Made by a program: the position numbers and the translations under genes
Notes under the pieces: generated by a model
Seen by the model: only the letters and a program-made list of their open reading frames with translations
What the model was told of the DNA's origin: nothing
Databases searched by the model: none
Shown: piece after piece, positions 1 to 6,812 of the stretch
Layout: every line of letters begins with the position of its first letter
How positions within the stretch are numbered: position 1 is the stretch's first letter
Assembly (NCBI GenBank): GCA_009704225.1
Contig: WLEN01000005.1
Span: 1-16,334, forward strand
Direction of reading: 5' to 3'
DNA length: 16,334 nt
Origin: Actinomycetota bacterium
GTDB lineage: Bacteria > Actinomycetota > Actinomycetes > Actinomycetales > Microbacteriaceae

Positions 1-1
1 C

Positions 2-151
2 GATTCACTTCGAGCCGGCGTGGTGTGGGCGAACACGTTTAACCAGTTTGACCCGACGAGCCCGTTCGGCGGCTATAAGGAATCGGGATACGGACGCGAA
101 GGTGGCCGGCACGGTCTCGCGGCGTACCTCGCTAATGGAGGTGCACGATGA
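2..151 (+). CDS. Aldehyde dehydrogenase family protein, C-terminal end (5' truncated by window)
   Basis: Only the last 49 residues are inside the window, in the frame that ends at the TGA at 149-151. The peptide carries the familiar end of the NAD(P)-dependent aldehyde dehydrogenase fold: a stretch reading [13 protein letters not shown], then [15 protein letters not shown], and a short tail. In the family this segment closes the active-site and oligomerisation region; these enzymes oxidise aldehydes to acids through a catalytic cysteine that here would lie upstream of the window. The stop overlaps the next start (ATGA at 148-151), so the two are probably translationally coupled. In several actinobacteria a deoC-ALDH-ALDH arrangement for deoxyribose catabolism is known, and this pair may be its end, but deoC is not visible. 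Family assignment is firm; substrate is unknown. Confidence 0.9.
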   Translation, partial: DSLRAGVVWANTFNQFDPTSPFGGYKESGYGREGGRHGLAAYLANGGAR

Positions 152-1011
152 GCCGTCTCGCCATTCCCAAGACCTACAAACTTTTTATTGGCGGAAAATT
201 TCCGCGCAGTGAATCGGGTCGAACTACCGAAGTATCGAGCCCGGCGGGCGAATTCATTGCCAACGTGGCCAAGGCCAGCCGCAAGGACGCCCGCGATGCG
301 GTCGTCGCCGCGCGCTCTGCGTGGGCAGGGTGGTCGGGAGCCAGCGCCTACAACCGCGGCCAGGTTCTCTACCGCGTTGCCGAGATGCTCGAAGGGCGAC
401 TCGACCAGTTCGTTGCCGAGATCGTCGAGTCGACCGGCGTCAAGGCTGCCGATGCGCGATCCGAAGTGACCGCAGCGATAGATTGCCTCGTCTGGCACGC
501 GGGCTGGACCGACAAGTTTGCCCAGGTTCACGGCGGGGCAAACCCCGTCGCCGGACCGTTCTTCAATCTCTCTGTTCCCGAATCCACCGGTGTTGTCGCG
601 CTCGTTGCGCCATCCGTCGCGGGGTCGTCGCTGCTCGGTCTCGTGTCGTCGATTGCTCCGGCGCTGACGACTGGAAATGCCGTCGTCATCCTGGCGAGCG
701 AACTAGCACCGTGTGCGGCGATGACATTCGCCGAGGTTCTCGCTACAAGTGACGTCCCTGGCGGTGTCGTCAACATCCTCACCGGGTCAGTCGCAGAGGT
801 CGCTCCGTGGTTGGCATCGCACGCCGACGTCAACGCGATTGATTTGACAGGGGCGGCCCGCGAGATTGCAGTCGAATGCGAACGCGCGGCGGCGGAAACG
901 CTCATGCGGGTGGTGCGCCCGGGAACGTTCGGGCCGACGGAGGCAGCATTCAATCGAATCGCCGCGTTTGTCGAAACCAAGACCGTCTGGCACACGAAGT
1001 CACTTGCCTAG
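148..1011 (+). CDS. Short aldehyde dehydrogenase-like protein without catalytic domain
   Basis: This 287-residue protein starts with an ATG overlapping the preceding stop (ATGA), after a GGAGGT-type ribosome binding site at 137-142. Its first ~235 residues follow the aldehyde dehydrogenase NAD-binding domain: YKLFIGGKF near residue 10, [11 protein letters not shown] near 55, then a Rossmann-like stretch including [15 protein letters not shown] and [10 protein letters not shown] normal member is about 480 residues; after the LTGA segment the ELGGK and catalytic-cysteine region is missing, and the protein goes almost directly to a short tail, FVETKTVWH. It therefore cannot use the usual thiohemiacetal mechanism. 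There is no frameshift or internal stop, so it appears to be a maintained gene. I infer a partner or regulatory subunit of the upstream enzyme; a pseudoenzyme with an unrelated role is also possible. Confidence 0.8.
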   Translation: MSRLAIPKTYKLFIGGKFPRSESGRTTEVSSPAGEFIANVAKASRKDARDAVVAARSAWAGWSGASAYNRGQVLYRVAEMLEGRLDQFVAEIVESTGVKAADARSEVTAAIDCLVWHAGWTDKFAQVHGGANPVAGPFFNLSVPESTGVVALVAPSVAGSSLLGLVSSIAPALTTGNAVVILASELAPCAAMTFAEVLATSDVPGGVVNILTGSVAEVAPWLASHADVNAIDLTGAAREIAVECERAAAETLMRVVRPGTFGPTEAAFNRIAAFVETKTVWHTKSLA

Positions 1012-1035
1012 GGGAATCCGCCTGAACCCCACTGG

Positions 1036-1048
1036 TACCCTCCAAAGG
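1036..1048 (+). promoter_or_regulatory. Putative leaderless promoter -10 box for truB
   Basis: The hexamer TACCCT (1036-1041) fits the actinobacterial TANNNT -10 consensus and is followed by exactly six bases before the GTG start of truB at 1048. That spacing would put the first transcribed base on the start codon. No Shine-Dalgarno sequence sits at a workable distance. I see no convincing -35 box. Confidence 0.55.
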
Positions 1049-1923
1049 TGATAAGCGGAATCCTTCTCGTCGACAAACCCACGGGCCCGTCGAGTCACGG
1101 AGTAGTGTCTGCGGCGCGTAAAGCGCTCGGTACGCGCAAGATAGGTCACGCGGGGACTCTCGACCCGATGGCCATGGGACTCTTGGTTTTGGGTGTCGGA
1201 ACATCGACGAGACTTCTGACCTACCTGGTCGGCGCGGACAAAACCTACACGGCGACAATTCGATTGGGGTCGGCGACCGTCACCGACGACGCCGAGGGTG
1301 ACGTCATCTTTACCGCTGACAACGCCGTTCTGGACGCCATCACCGACGCCGACCTTCAGCGTGAGATCGCCGCGCTGACCGGTGTCATCGAGCAACGGCC
1401 TTCGGCAGTGTCGGCAATCAAAGTGGACGGTCAGCGGGCATACAACCTGGTGCGGGCAGGGGATGACGTTGTTCTCGATGCGCGCACCGTCACCGTATCA
1501 CGATTCGAGTCGCACAACATCCGTCGAACGACCCATGCCATCGACGTCGACGTGACGGTTGATTGTTCATCGGGTACCTACATTCGCGCGTTGGCCCGAG
1601 ACATCGGCGCTGCGCTTGACTGTGGGGGACACCTCACTGCGCTCCGTCGCACTCGGGTCGGGGCACTGTCGGTCGAGGACGCCTGTTCGGTCGACGAGAT
1701 TTCGGCCGAGCAACTCATTCCCGCCACCCGGATCGCGAGCAATCTCTTTCCCGTATTGGCGGTGACGGATTCCGAGGCGGTCGACATTGGTCACGGCAAA
1801 AGGGTCGCGACGACAACACCCGATGCGCCGCTAGTAGGGGTGGTTCACGGTGACCGACTGATTGCAATCGCAACCGTGTCAAAGGGCGTCGCTCGAGTCG
1901 TGACAGGATTTCCGCATGATTGA
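1048..1923 (+). CDS. truB: tRNA pseudouridine(55) synthase TruB
   Basis: TruB isomerises uridine 55 in the T-loop of nearly all tRNAs to pseudouridine and also acts as a tRNA chaperone in the cytoplasm. The 291-residue protein has the family's opening (GILLVDKPTGPSSH, residues 4-17), the catalytic motif HAGTLDPMAMGLL with the nucleophilic aspartate at residue 39, the RAYNLVRAG motif around residue 130 and YIRALARDIG around residue 175. Length is normal for actinobacterial TruB. The start is a GTG at 1048, chosen because the conserved N terminus begins at once and a -10 box sits six bases upstream. Its end overlaps the next gene by eight bases. In many bacteria truB follows rbfA and precedes ribF; neither is its neighbour here. 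Confidence 0.96.
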   Translation: MISGILLVDKPTGPSSHGVVSAARKALGTRKIGHAGTLDPMAMGLLVLGVGTSTRLLTYLVGADKTYTATIRLGSATVTDDAEGDVIFTADNAVLDAITDADLQREIAALTGVIEQRPSAVSAIKVDGQRAYNLVRAGDDVVLDARTVTVSRFESHNIRRTTHAIDVDVTVDCSSGTYIRALARDIGAALDCGGHLTALRRTRVGALSVEDACSVDEISAEQLIPATRIASNLFPVLAVTDSEAVDIGHGKRVATTTPDAPLVGVVHGDRLIAIATVSKGVARVVTGFPHD

Positions 1924-2278
1924 GTGGCTCACGGTCGCAAGTGTCACCGTTGTGGTCGCCGCTGGGTTGATCTCGGTCGTCTCGGGAATTCGAGGAAACC
2001 CTCCGCGTGATCTGACGGTCCTCGGCACCCTGTCGGTGGCTGGTGTGCTCGTCGTACTTCTTGGCGTGGCAATCGTGCAACCTCTCGTCGGGAACCCGCC
2101 CGGCGGCAACGCTCTCGAGTTTTGGTTGTACCTCGTGACCGCGATCGCGATGACCATCGCTGTCACGGTGTGGGCGCTGGTTGATCGCACGCGGTTCGGG
2201 ACAATCGCCATGGGTGTCGTGTCTCTCGCCATTGCGGTCATGATTGTGCGCATGTCAATAATTTGGAACGGGGCGTAG
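1916..2278 (+). CDS. Small four-helix membrane protein, function unknown
   Basis: The 120-residue protein starts with ATG at 1916, overlapping the end of truB, and stops at the TAG at 2276-2278, whose last base is shared with the proposed hemW start. Four hydrophobic helices can be drawn at about residues 5-25, 33-55, 69-90 and 95-117, joined by short polar loops (RGNPPRD and GNPPGGN). There are no charged residues inside the helices apart from one arginine in the last. I do not recognise a named family. The overlap on both sides shows it is translated with truB and hemW. It is a conserved-looking inner-membrane protein; transport or scaffolding roles would be guesses. Confidence 0.75.
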   Translation: MIEWLTVASVTVVVAAGLISVVSGIRGNPPRDLTVLGTLSVAGVLVVLLGVAIVQPLVGNPPGGNALEFWLYLVTAIAMTIAVTVWALVDRTRFGTIAMGVVSLAIAVMIVRMSIIWNGA

Positions 2279-3492
2279 TGGCGTCTCTTCCGCGAGGTGA
2301 GGTTGCACCACGCGACGGCTCAATCCCGTCGGTCGGCCTAGCAGAGACGCCGTTTGGCATATATCTGCACATTCCGTTTTGCACTGTTCGTTGCGGGTAT
2401 TGCGACTTCAACACCTACACGGCGACGGAACTGCGGGGCGTGACACGTCAGTCGTTCGTGGACGATTTGCTCGCCGAAATCGGCTTTGCCGAACGCGTGC
2501 TGGCCGCCAACGGTTCACCGCTTCGACCAGCCGCGACCGTGTTTATCGGGGGAGGCACCCCGACGCTGTTGCCCGAGGGCGACATCTCCCGCGTGCTCGA
2601 TGCGGTGCGTGCATCGTTCGGCATTGCTGACGGCGCAGAGGTCACCATCGAAGCGAACCCCGACACGGTGACCCGTGAGTCTCTTCGCGCATTTGCGGAG
2701 GCGGGCGTCACCCGCGTCTCGGTCGGGATGCAATCGGCGGTTCCCCGCGTTCTTTCGATTCTCGACCGCACCCACGAGCCCGCAGCGGTCGGCACCGCCA
2801 TTGCGTGGGCGAAACAAGCGGGGTTGCAGACCTCGGTGGATCTCATCTATGGAACGCCGGGCGAAACTCTGGACGAGTGGCGAACCAGTCTGTCCGCCGC
2901 CATCGCGCTCGAGACCGACCATATCTCGGCCTATTCGCTGATCGTCGAAGAGGGCACGGCTCTTGAACGGCGTATTCGCCGAGGCGACCTCGACCCTATC
3001 GACGACGATACCCACGCCGACATGTACGAGATGGCGGACGCGTTGCTCGCTGAGGCCGGATTCGACTGGTACGAAGTGAGCAACTGGTCTCGCGGTGCAG
3101 ATGCTCGGTCCCGACACAACCTCTCGTATTGGCAGGGAACCGATTGGTGGGGGTTCGGACCGGGAGCGCACAGCCACTTCAACGGCGTCCGCTGGTGGAA
3201 CGTCAAGCATCCAGCGGCATATGCAGAGCGGATCTCGGCCGGCGAATCGCCAGCCCTGGAACGCGAAGTACTCGACGCCGATCAGCGCGCCGACGAAGTT
3301 GTGCTTCTCGGGCTTCGCGTTCGTGACGGAATCGCACTCGACGGGCTCAGGCCAACCGGCCGAACGGCGGTTGCCGGGCTCATCGCCGACGGACTCGTCG
3401 AGGGGACTCAGGCCATCGCGGGGCGACTCGTGCTCACGACACGCGGACGTTTGCTCGCCGACTTTGTCGTGCGCACAATTCTTGCCGACTGA
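2278..3492 (+). CDS. hemW: Radical SAM family heme chaperone HemW
   Basis: HemW binds heme and a [4Fe-4S] cluster and is thought to deliver heme to membrane respiratory enzymes; it was formerly annotated as oxygen-independent coproporphyrinogen III oxidase. The cluster motif CTVRCGYC gives the CxxxCxxC triad at residues 35, 39 and 42. Further marks are the GGGTPTLLP S-adenosylmethionine motif, SVGMQS, DLIYGTPGET and FGPGAHSH; the C-terminal HemN-type domain follows. A TTG at 2263 would add five residues, but the GTG at 2278 is preferred: it overlaps the preceding stop (TAGTG), has a purine-rich GGAACGGGG upstream at 2265-2273, and gives the ASLPRGEVAPRDG opening common to actinobacterial homologues. 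The protein is 404 residues. Confidence 0.92.
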   Translation: MASLPRGEVAPRDGSIPSVGLAETPFGIYLHIPFCTVRCGYCDFNTYTATELRGVTRQSFVDDLLAEIGFAERVLAANGSPLRPAATVFIGGGTPTLLPEGDISRVLDAVRASFGIADGAEVTIEANPDTVTRESLRAFAEAGVTRVSVGMQSAVPRVLSILDRTHEPAAVGTAIAWAKQAGLQTSVDLIYGTPGETLDEWRTSLSAAIALETDHISAYSLIVEEGTALERRIRRGDLDPIDDDTHADMYEMADALLAEAGFDWYEVSNWSRGADARSRHNLSYWQGTDWWGFGPGAHSHFNGVRWWNVKHPAAYAERISAGESPALEREVLDADQRADEVVLLGLRVRDGIALDGLRPTGRTAVAGLIADGLVEGTQAIAGRLVLTTRGRLLADFVVRTILAD

Positions 3493-3517
3493 GCGACGCC
3501 GAGGTAACTGCTCGCAA

Positions 3518-3548
3518 TTGCGCCCGTTGCGTTGACCGCGCGTACTAT
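3518..3548 (+). promoter_or_regulatory. Putative promoter of the hrcA-dnaJ operon
   Basis: A good -10 hexamer TACTAT lies at 3543-3548. A weak -35 match, TTGCGC, is at 3518-3523 with a long 19-base spacer. Transcription would begin near 3555, one base before the CIRCE operator, the usual arrangement for HrcA-controlled promoters. The -10 box is the better supported half. Confidence 0.5.
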
Positions 3549-3555
3549 TGAGGGA

Positions 3556-3582
3556 TTAGCAATCTATACCCGAGAGTGCCAA
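3556..3582 (+). promoter_or_regulatory. CIRCE operator (HrcA binding site)
   Basis: The left arm TTAGCAATC (3556-3564) and the right arm GAGTGCCAA (3574-3582) are separated by exactly nine bases. The CIRCE consensus is TTAGCACTC-N9-GAGTGCTAA, so each arm matches 8 of 9. It lies between the proposed transcription start and the hrcA start codon, which implies that HrcA represses its own operon and that heat or misfolding stress relieves this. Confidence 0.9.
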
Positions 3583-3596
3583 TGAGAGGGGTCTTC

Positions 3597-4619
3597 GTGG
3601 TTTCGCAACGCGCACTCGACGTCCTCCGCGTCATTGTCGAAGACTACGTCGATTCACGTGAACCCGTTGGGTCGCGTGCAATTGTCGAACGTCATGATTT
3701 TGGGGTCTCGGCGGCGACGATTCGCAATGACATGGCGATCCTTGAGGAAGCGAATCTCATTCATGCACCGCACACCTCAGCCGGTCGTGTCCCGACAGAC
3801 CTCGGATATCGTCGATTCGTCGATTCCCTCAGTGACATTCGACCGTTGACTGTTCAGCAGGTCGGAGCTATCCAACGATTCCTCGATGAGTCGCTTGACC
3901 TCGACGATTTCTTCGGACGCACCGTCAAGCTTTTGTCTGATCTCACGAATCAGGTCGCGATGGTGCAATTCCCAACACTCGGCAACGAACGTGTCGCGCA
4001 CGTCGAGATTGTCCCCGTTTCCCCCAGCAAGGCGTACCTCATCTTGATTACGGCAGCGGGAAGCATTGATCGTCGAATGGTCGATTTTGACGCCGAACTC
4101 GACGACACGACCCTTGCCGACGTTCGTGCACGCGTCTCGACGACATTGTCGAGCGTTTCGCTCAGTGAAGTGGACGGCGCGATGTCAACGCTCGCCGAAT
4201 CGGTTCCACCCACGCTGCGCCCGATCATCGACGACGTCCGAACTGCGCTTCAATCTCAGGTCGATTCGCATCGTAAGGATCGGCTCATCGTCGCCGGCAC
4301 CCCGAAACTTGTCCGAGCTGACATTGACTTTGCGGGTTCTGTCGCGCCGGTGCTCGACGCAATCGAAGAGCAAGTGACCCTGTTGCGTCTGTTTGGGGAA
4401 ATGCGCGCACAGGGAGACGACTCCGGGGTCCGAATTGGACGCGAGATGTCGGACGACCTGTCCGATACCGCCATTATTTCGCACGCGTACTCGGCTATGG
4501 GAGGCGACTCGTCACGAGTGGCGATTCTGGGACCGACGCGCATGAACTATCCCCTCAATATGGCGGCTGTCGAGGCCGTCGCGCACTATTTGACACAGGT
4601 TTTGGGAGACGACGCATAG
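3597..4619 (+). CDS. hrcA: Heat-inducible transcription repressor HrcA
   Basis: HrcA is a dimeric repressor that binds CIRCE elements and is kept active by the GroEL chaperonin. The protein opens with a winged-helix domain (MVSQRALDVLRVIVEDY, then SAATIRNDMAILEE) and the diagnostic HTSAGRVPTDLGYR segment; the remaining ~260 residues form the HrcA C-terminal domain. Possible starts are GTG 3576, ATG 3582 and GTG 3597. The last is chosen: a strong purine-rich ribosome binding site (GAGAGGGG, 3584-3591) lies five bases upstream, the N terminus matches the family's usual MVS opening, and the other two starts fall inside or at the edge of the CIRCE operator. This gives 340 residues. The stop directly abuts the dnaJ start. 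Confidence 0.95.
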   Translation: MVSQRALDVLRVIVEDYVDSREPVGSRAIVERHDFGVSAATIRNDMAILEEANLIHAPHTSAGRVPTDLGYRRFVDSLSDIRPLTVQQVGAIQRFLDESLDLDDFFGRTVKLLSDLTNQVAMVQFPTLGNERVAHVEIVPVSPSKAYLILITAAGSIDRRMVDFDAELDDTTLADVRARVSTTLSSVSLSEVDGAMSTLAESVPPTLRPIIDDVRTALQSQVDSHRKDRLIVAGTPKLVRADIDFAGSVAPVLDAIEEQVTLLRLFGEMRAQGDDSGVRIGREMSDDLSDTAIISHAYSAMGGDSSRVAILGPTRMNYPLNMAAVEAVAHYLTQVLGDDA

Positions 4620-5717
4620 ATGGATCATTACGAGATTTTGGGAGTAGCCCGTGACGCCAGCCAGGACGCCATTAAGAAGGCCTATCGAAAGCTCGCGCGC
4701 GAACTCCATCCCGATGTGAATTCAGAGGAGGGCGCGGAGGAACGATTCAAAGCGGTGACCCATGCCTACGATGTGTTGGGTGATGCCGAACAGCGTCGCA
4801 ATTACGACATGGGTGGTCAGAGCAACTTTGGCGGGATGCCCGGTTTCGGGAACATGGGGGACGTCTTCGACGCTTTCTTTGGCGGAGGCCAATCCCGTGG
4901 CCCGCAGTCGCGCGCGCAACGTGGAAATGACGCACTATTGCGCGTTGACATCGAACTCGTCGATGTGATTTTCGGGGGCGATCGAGAAATCGAGGTCGAC
5001 ACGGCTGTCCTGTGTGAAACCTGTCAGGGAACGTGTTGCGCGCCGGGGACGAATCCGTCTCGATGTGACGTCTGTGGCGGAAGTGGCTCTGTCCAGCGTC
5101 AGGTTCGTAGCCTTCTGGGGAACATCGTCACGGCGACCCCGTGTGGGTCGTGCCGCGGATATGGAACGGTCATCGCGGCCGCGTGTCCCACGTGTGCGGG
5201 TCACGGACGCGTTCGGGCGCGGACGACTCTCGACGTTCACATCCCGGCGGGAATCGAAACTGGTCAGCGCGTTCACCTGCGCGGTGTCGGTGAGGTCGGT
5301 GAAGCGGGCGGACCGGCGGGCGACGTCTACGTCGAATTCCATGTGACCCCCTCTGAGGTTTGGGCACGGCAGGGCGACGACCTTCTCGCGACGATTCAGA
5401 TCGACATGGTCGACGCAATTCGCGGAACGACTGTCACGCTCGACGCTCTCGACGGGGAAGTCTCGGTCGACATCAAAGCCGGCGCTCAATCCGGCGATGT
5501 CGTCGTGGTCAAGAGCCGCGGTGTTGGGCACCTGCGCGGAAGCGGTCGAGGTGACGCCAAGTTCGGTGTCCAGGTCATGACGCCGGGCAAACTCAACGCC
5601 AAGGAGTCCAAACTCATCGACGAATTCGCGGCGCTACGACCCGCGGCTGTGCCTCATTTGGCCGAACACCGCCAAGGACTTTTCGCCAAACTCCGCGATC
5701 GTTTCTTCACGGTCTAA
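4620..5717 (+). CDS. dnaJ: Chaperone protein DnaJ
   Basis: DnaJ delivers unfolded proteins to DnaK and stimulates its ATPase. The 365-residue protein has a J domain (residues 1-65) with the essential HPD at 30-32, a Gly/Phe-rich linker (66-92), a zinc domain (132-200) and the C-terminal substrate-binding domain. The four zinc motifs are CETCQGTC, CDVCGGSG, CGSCRGYG and CPTCAGHG. The first departs from CxxCxGxG because its last glycine is cysteine, followed by another cysteine (139 and 140). dnaK and grpE are not adjacent, so this is the hrcA-linked DnaJ (often called DnaJ2) of actinobacteria. Its ATG follows the hrcA stop without a gap, so it shares the CIRCE-controlled promoter. The end overlaps rsmE (TAATG). 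Confidence 0.96.
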   Translation: MDHYEILGVARDASQDAIKKAYRKLARELHPDVNSEEGAEERFKAVTHAYDVLGDAEQRRNYDMGGQSNFGGMPGFGNMGDVFDAFFGGGQSRGPQSRAQRGNDALLRVDIELVDVIFGGDREIEVDTAVLCETCQGTCCAPGTNPSRCDVCGGSGSVQRQVRSLLGNIVTATPCGSCRGYGTVIAAACPTCAGHGRVRARTTLDVHIPAGIETGQRVHLRGVGEVGEAGGPAGDVYVEFHVTPSEVWARQGDDLLATIQIDMVDAIRGTTVTLDALDGEVSVDIKAGAQSGDVVVVKSRGVGHLRGSGRGDAKFGVQVMTPGKLNAKESKLIDEFAALRPAAVPHLAEHRQGLFAKLRDRFFTV

Positions 5718-6451
5718 TGGCGAACCTTTACTTCACTGACACGTCCCTCGATGCGTCGACCGTCCGGGTCGAATTGACGGGGGACGAGGCGCGCCACGCG
5801 GTTCAGGTCGCGCGCGTTCGTGTCGGTGAACGGTTTCTCGTGTCCGACGGTCGTGGTTGGCGAGCCGAAGCGGTGGTTACATCGGCTGACAAGTCCGTTG
5901 TGGCGTGCAACGTCGAACACGTTCGGTTCGACCCCGCCCCGATGACACGTTTCGTTCTTGCGCAGGCCCTCGCCAAGGGCGACCGCGATGAACTGGCGAT
6001 TCAGATGGCGACCGAACTCGGTGTCGACACGGTGATTCCGTGGCAGTCGGAACGGAGTGTCTCACGCTGGGCGGGCGACAAGGTTGCAAAGGGAATTGCG
6101 CGGTGGACGGCAATCGTCCGCGAGGCGTCTAAACAGTCCATGCGCAGTCGAATCCCGGCGGTTACGAATCCGGTGTCGACCGTCACACTGTGTGGCAGTG
6201 TGCCCGAAGCGAATTGGATCGTTCTCGATCCGCGCTCGACGACCGGTCTGACCGAATGGTTCGCGTCGGCCAGCAACCCGACCACCGTTGGCGTGATTGT
6301 CGGGCCCGAGGGTGGGATCACCGATGACGAGATCGCACGAATAGTAACCGATGGCGCAACAGCCATTCGACTCGACGGACCAATCCTGCGCACATCGACG
6401 GCAGGCCCTGCCGCGATTGCCGCCATTCTCGCCCTAATCGGTACCTGGTAG
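5717..6451 (+). CDS. rsmE: 16S rRNA (uracil(1498)-N(3))-methyltransferase RsmE
   Basis: RsmE methylates U1498 near the decoding centre of the assembled 30S subunit, using S-adenosylmethionine. The 244-residue protein has the small N-terminal PUA-like domain (LTGDEARHAVQVARVRVG, residues 20-37) and a C-terminal SPOUT (trefoil-knot) domain. Knot motifs are visible: VGVIVGPEGGIT at 191-202 and ILRTSTAG at 223-230, which form the cofactor pocket. Length and order are normal. The ATG overlaps the dnaJ stop, so the two are translationally coupled. In Actinobacteria rsmE commonly follows dnaJ. Confidence 0.94.
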   Translation: MANLYFTDTSLDASTVRVELTGDEARHAVQVARVRVGERFLVSDGRGWRAEAVVTSADKSVVACNVEHVRFDPAPMTRFVLAQALAKGDRDELAIQMATELGVDTVIPWQSERSVSRWAGDKVAKGIARWTAIVREASKQSMRSRIPAVTNPVSTVTLCGSVPEANWIVLDPRSTTGLTEWFASASNPTTVGVIVGPEGGITDDEIARIVTDGATAIRLDGPILRTSTAGPAAIAAILALIGTW

Positions 6452-6457
6452 CGCGGA

Positions 6458-6471
6458 TAGAATGGACTCAA
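6458..6471 (+). promoter_or_regulatory. Putative internal leaderless promoter before the HIT gene
   Basis: TAGAAT (6458-6463) is a near-ideal -10 hexamer, placed seven bases before the ATG at 6471 and just after the rsmE stop. This geometry fits a transcript that begins at the start codon. No clear -35 is visible. It would allow the HIT-phoH-ybeY-CNNM-era part to be expressed without relief of HrcA repression. Confidence 0.55.
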
Positions 6472-6812
6472 TGAGTATTTTTTCCGCCATTATCGCCCGC
6501 GAGATTCCGGCCGACATCGTTTTCGAGTCGGACTCGATCATCGCGTTCCGTGACATCGCGCCACGTGCTCCGATTCACCTCCTGGTCGTTCCGAAGACCG
6601 AGGCCTACGCGAATGTTGTTGAACTCGCCTCGGGCGATCCAGCGCTCCTCGCAGAAATGGTGGCCGTTGCCCAGGATTTAGCTCGTGAACACGCGGACGG
6701 CGAATTCCGACTCATCTTCAACTCGGGCGCAAACGCAGGGCAAAACGTCTTTCATGTGCACGCTCACGTTCTTGCTGGCGGACTGACCGAAGGTTCCCTT
6801 GGCGGAGAGTAG
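6471..6812 (+). CDS. HIT family purine nucleotide hydrolase (HinT-like)
   Basis: Histidine-triad proteins of this branch hydrolyse nucleoside phosphoramidates such as adenosine 5'-monophosphoramidate. The protein is 113 residues from the ATG at 6471. It shows IIAREIPADIVFESDSIIAF at residues 7-26, the helix-strand region RAPIHLLVVPK, an asparagine-containing loop (FNSGANAGQNVFH) and the triad HVHAHV, with histidines at 95, 97 and 99. Many HinT proteins carry zinc-binding cysteines in the first ten residues; these are absent here. An ATG at 6462 would add three residues, but it overlaps the -10 box and is rejected. The 3' end overlaps phoH by 14 bases. Family assignment is secure; the physiological substrate is not known. 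Confidence 0.9.
   Translation: MSIFSAIIAREIPADIVFESDSIIAFRDIAPRAPIHLLVVPKTEAYANVVELASGDPALLAEMVAVAQDLAREHADGEFRLIFNSGANAGQNVFHVHAHVLAGGLTEGSLGGE

Noticed and set aside
2515..3210. A 231-codon minus-strand frame opposite hemW
   Set aside because: It is antisense to the conserved core of hemW and has no recognisable motif or ribosome binding site context.
3576..3596. Upstream starts for hrcA (GTG 3576, ATG 3582)
   Set aside because: They overlap the CIRCE right arm, lack a well-placed ribosome binding site and precede the conserved N terminus.
4935..5531. A 198-codon minus-strand frame opposite dnaJ
   Set aside because: It overlaps the zinc-domain region of a well-supported dnaJ and has an Arg/Asp-rich shadow composition.
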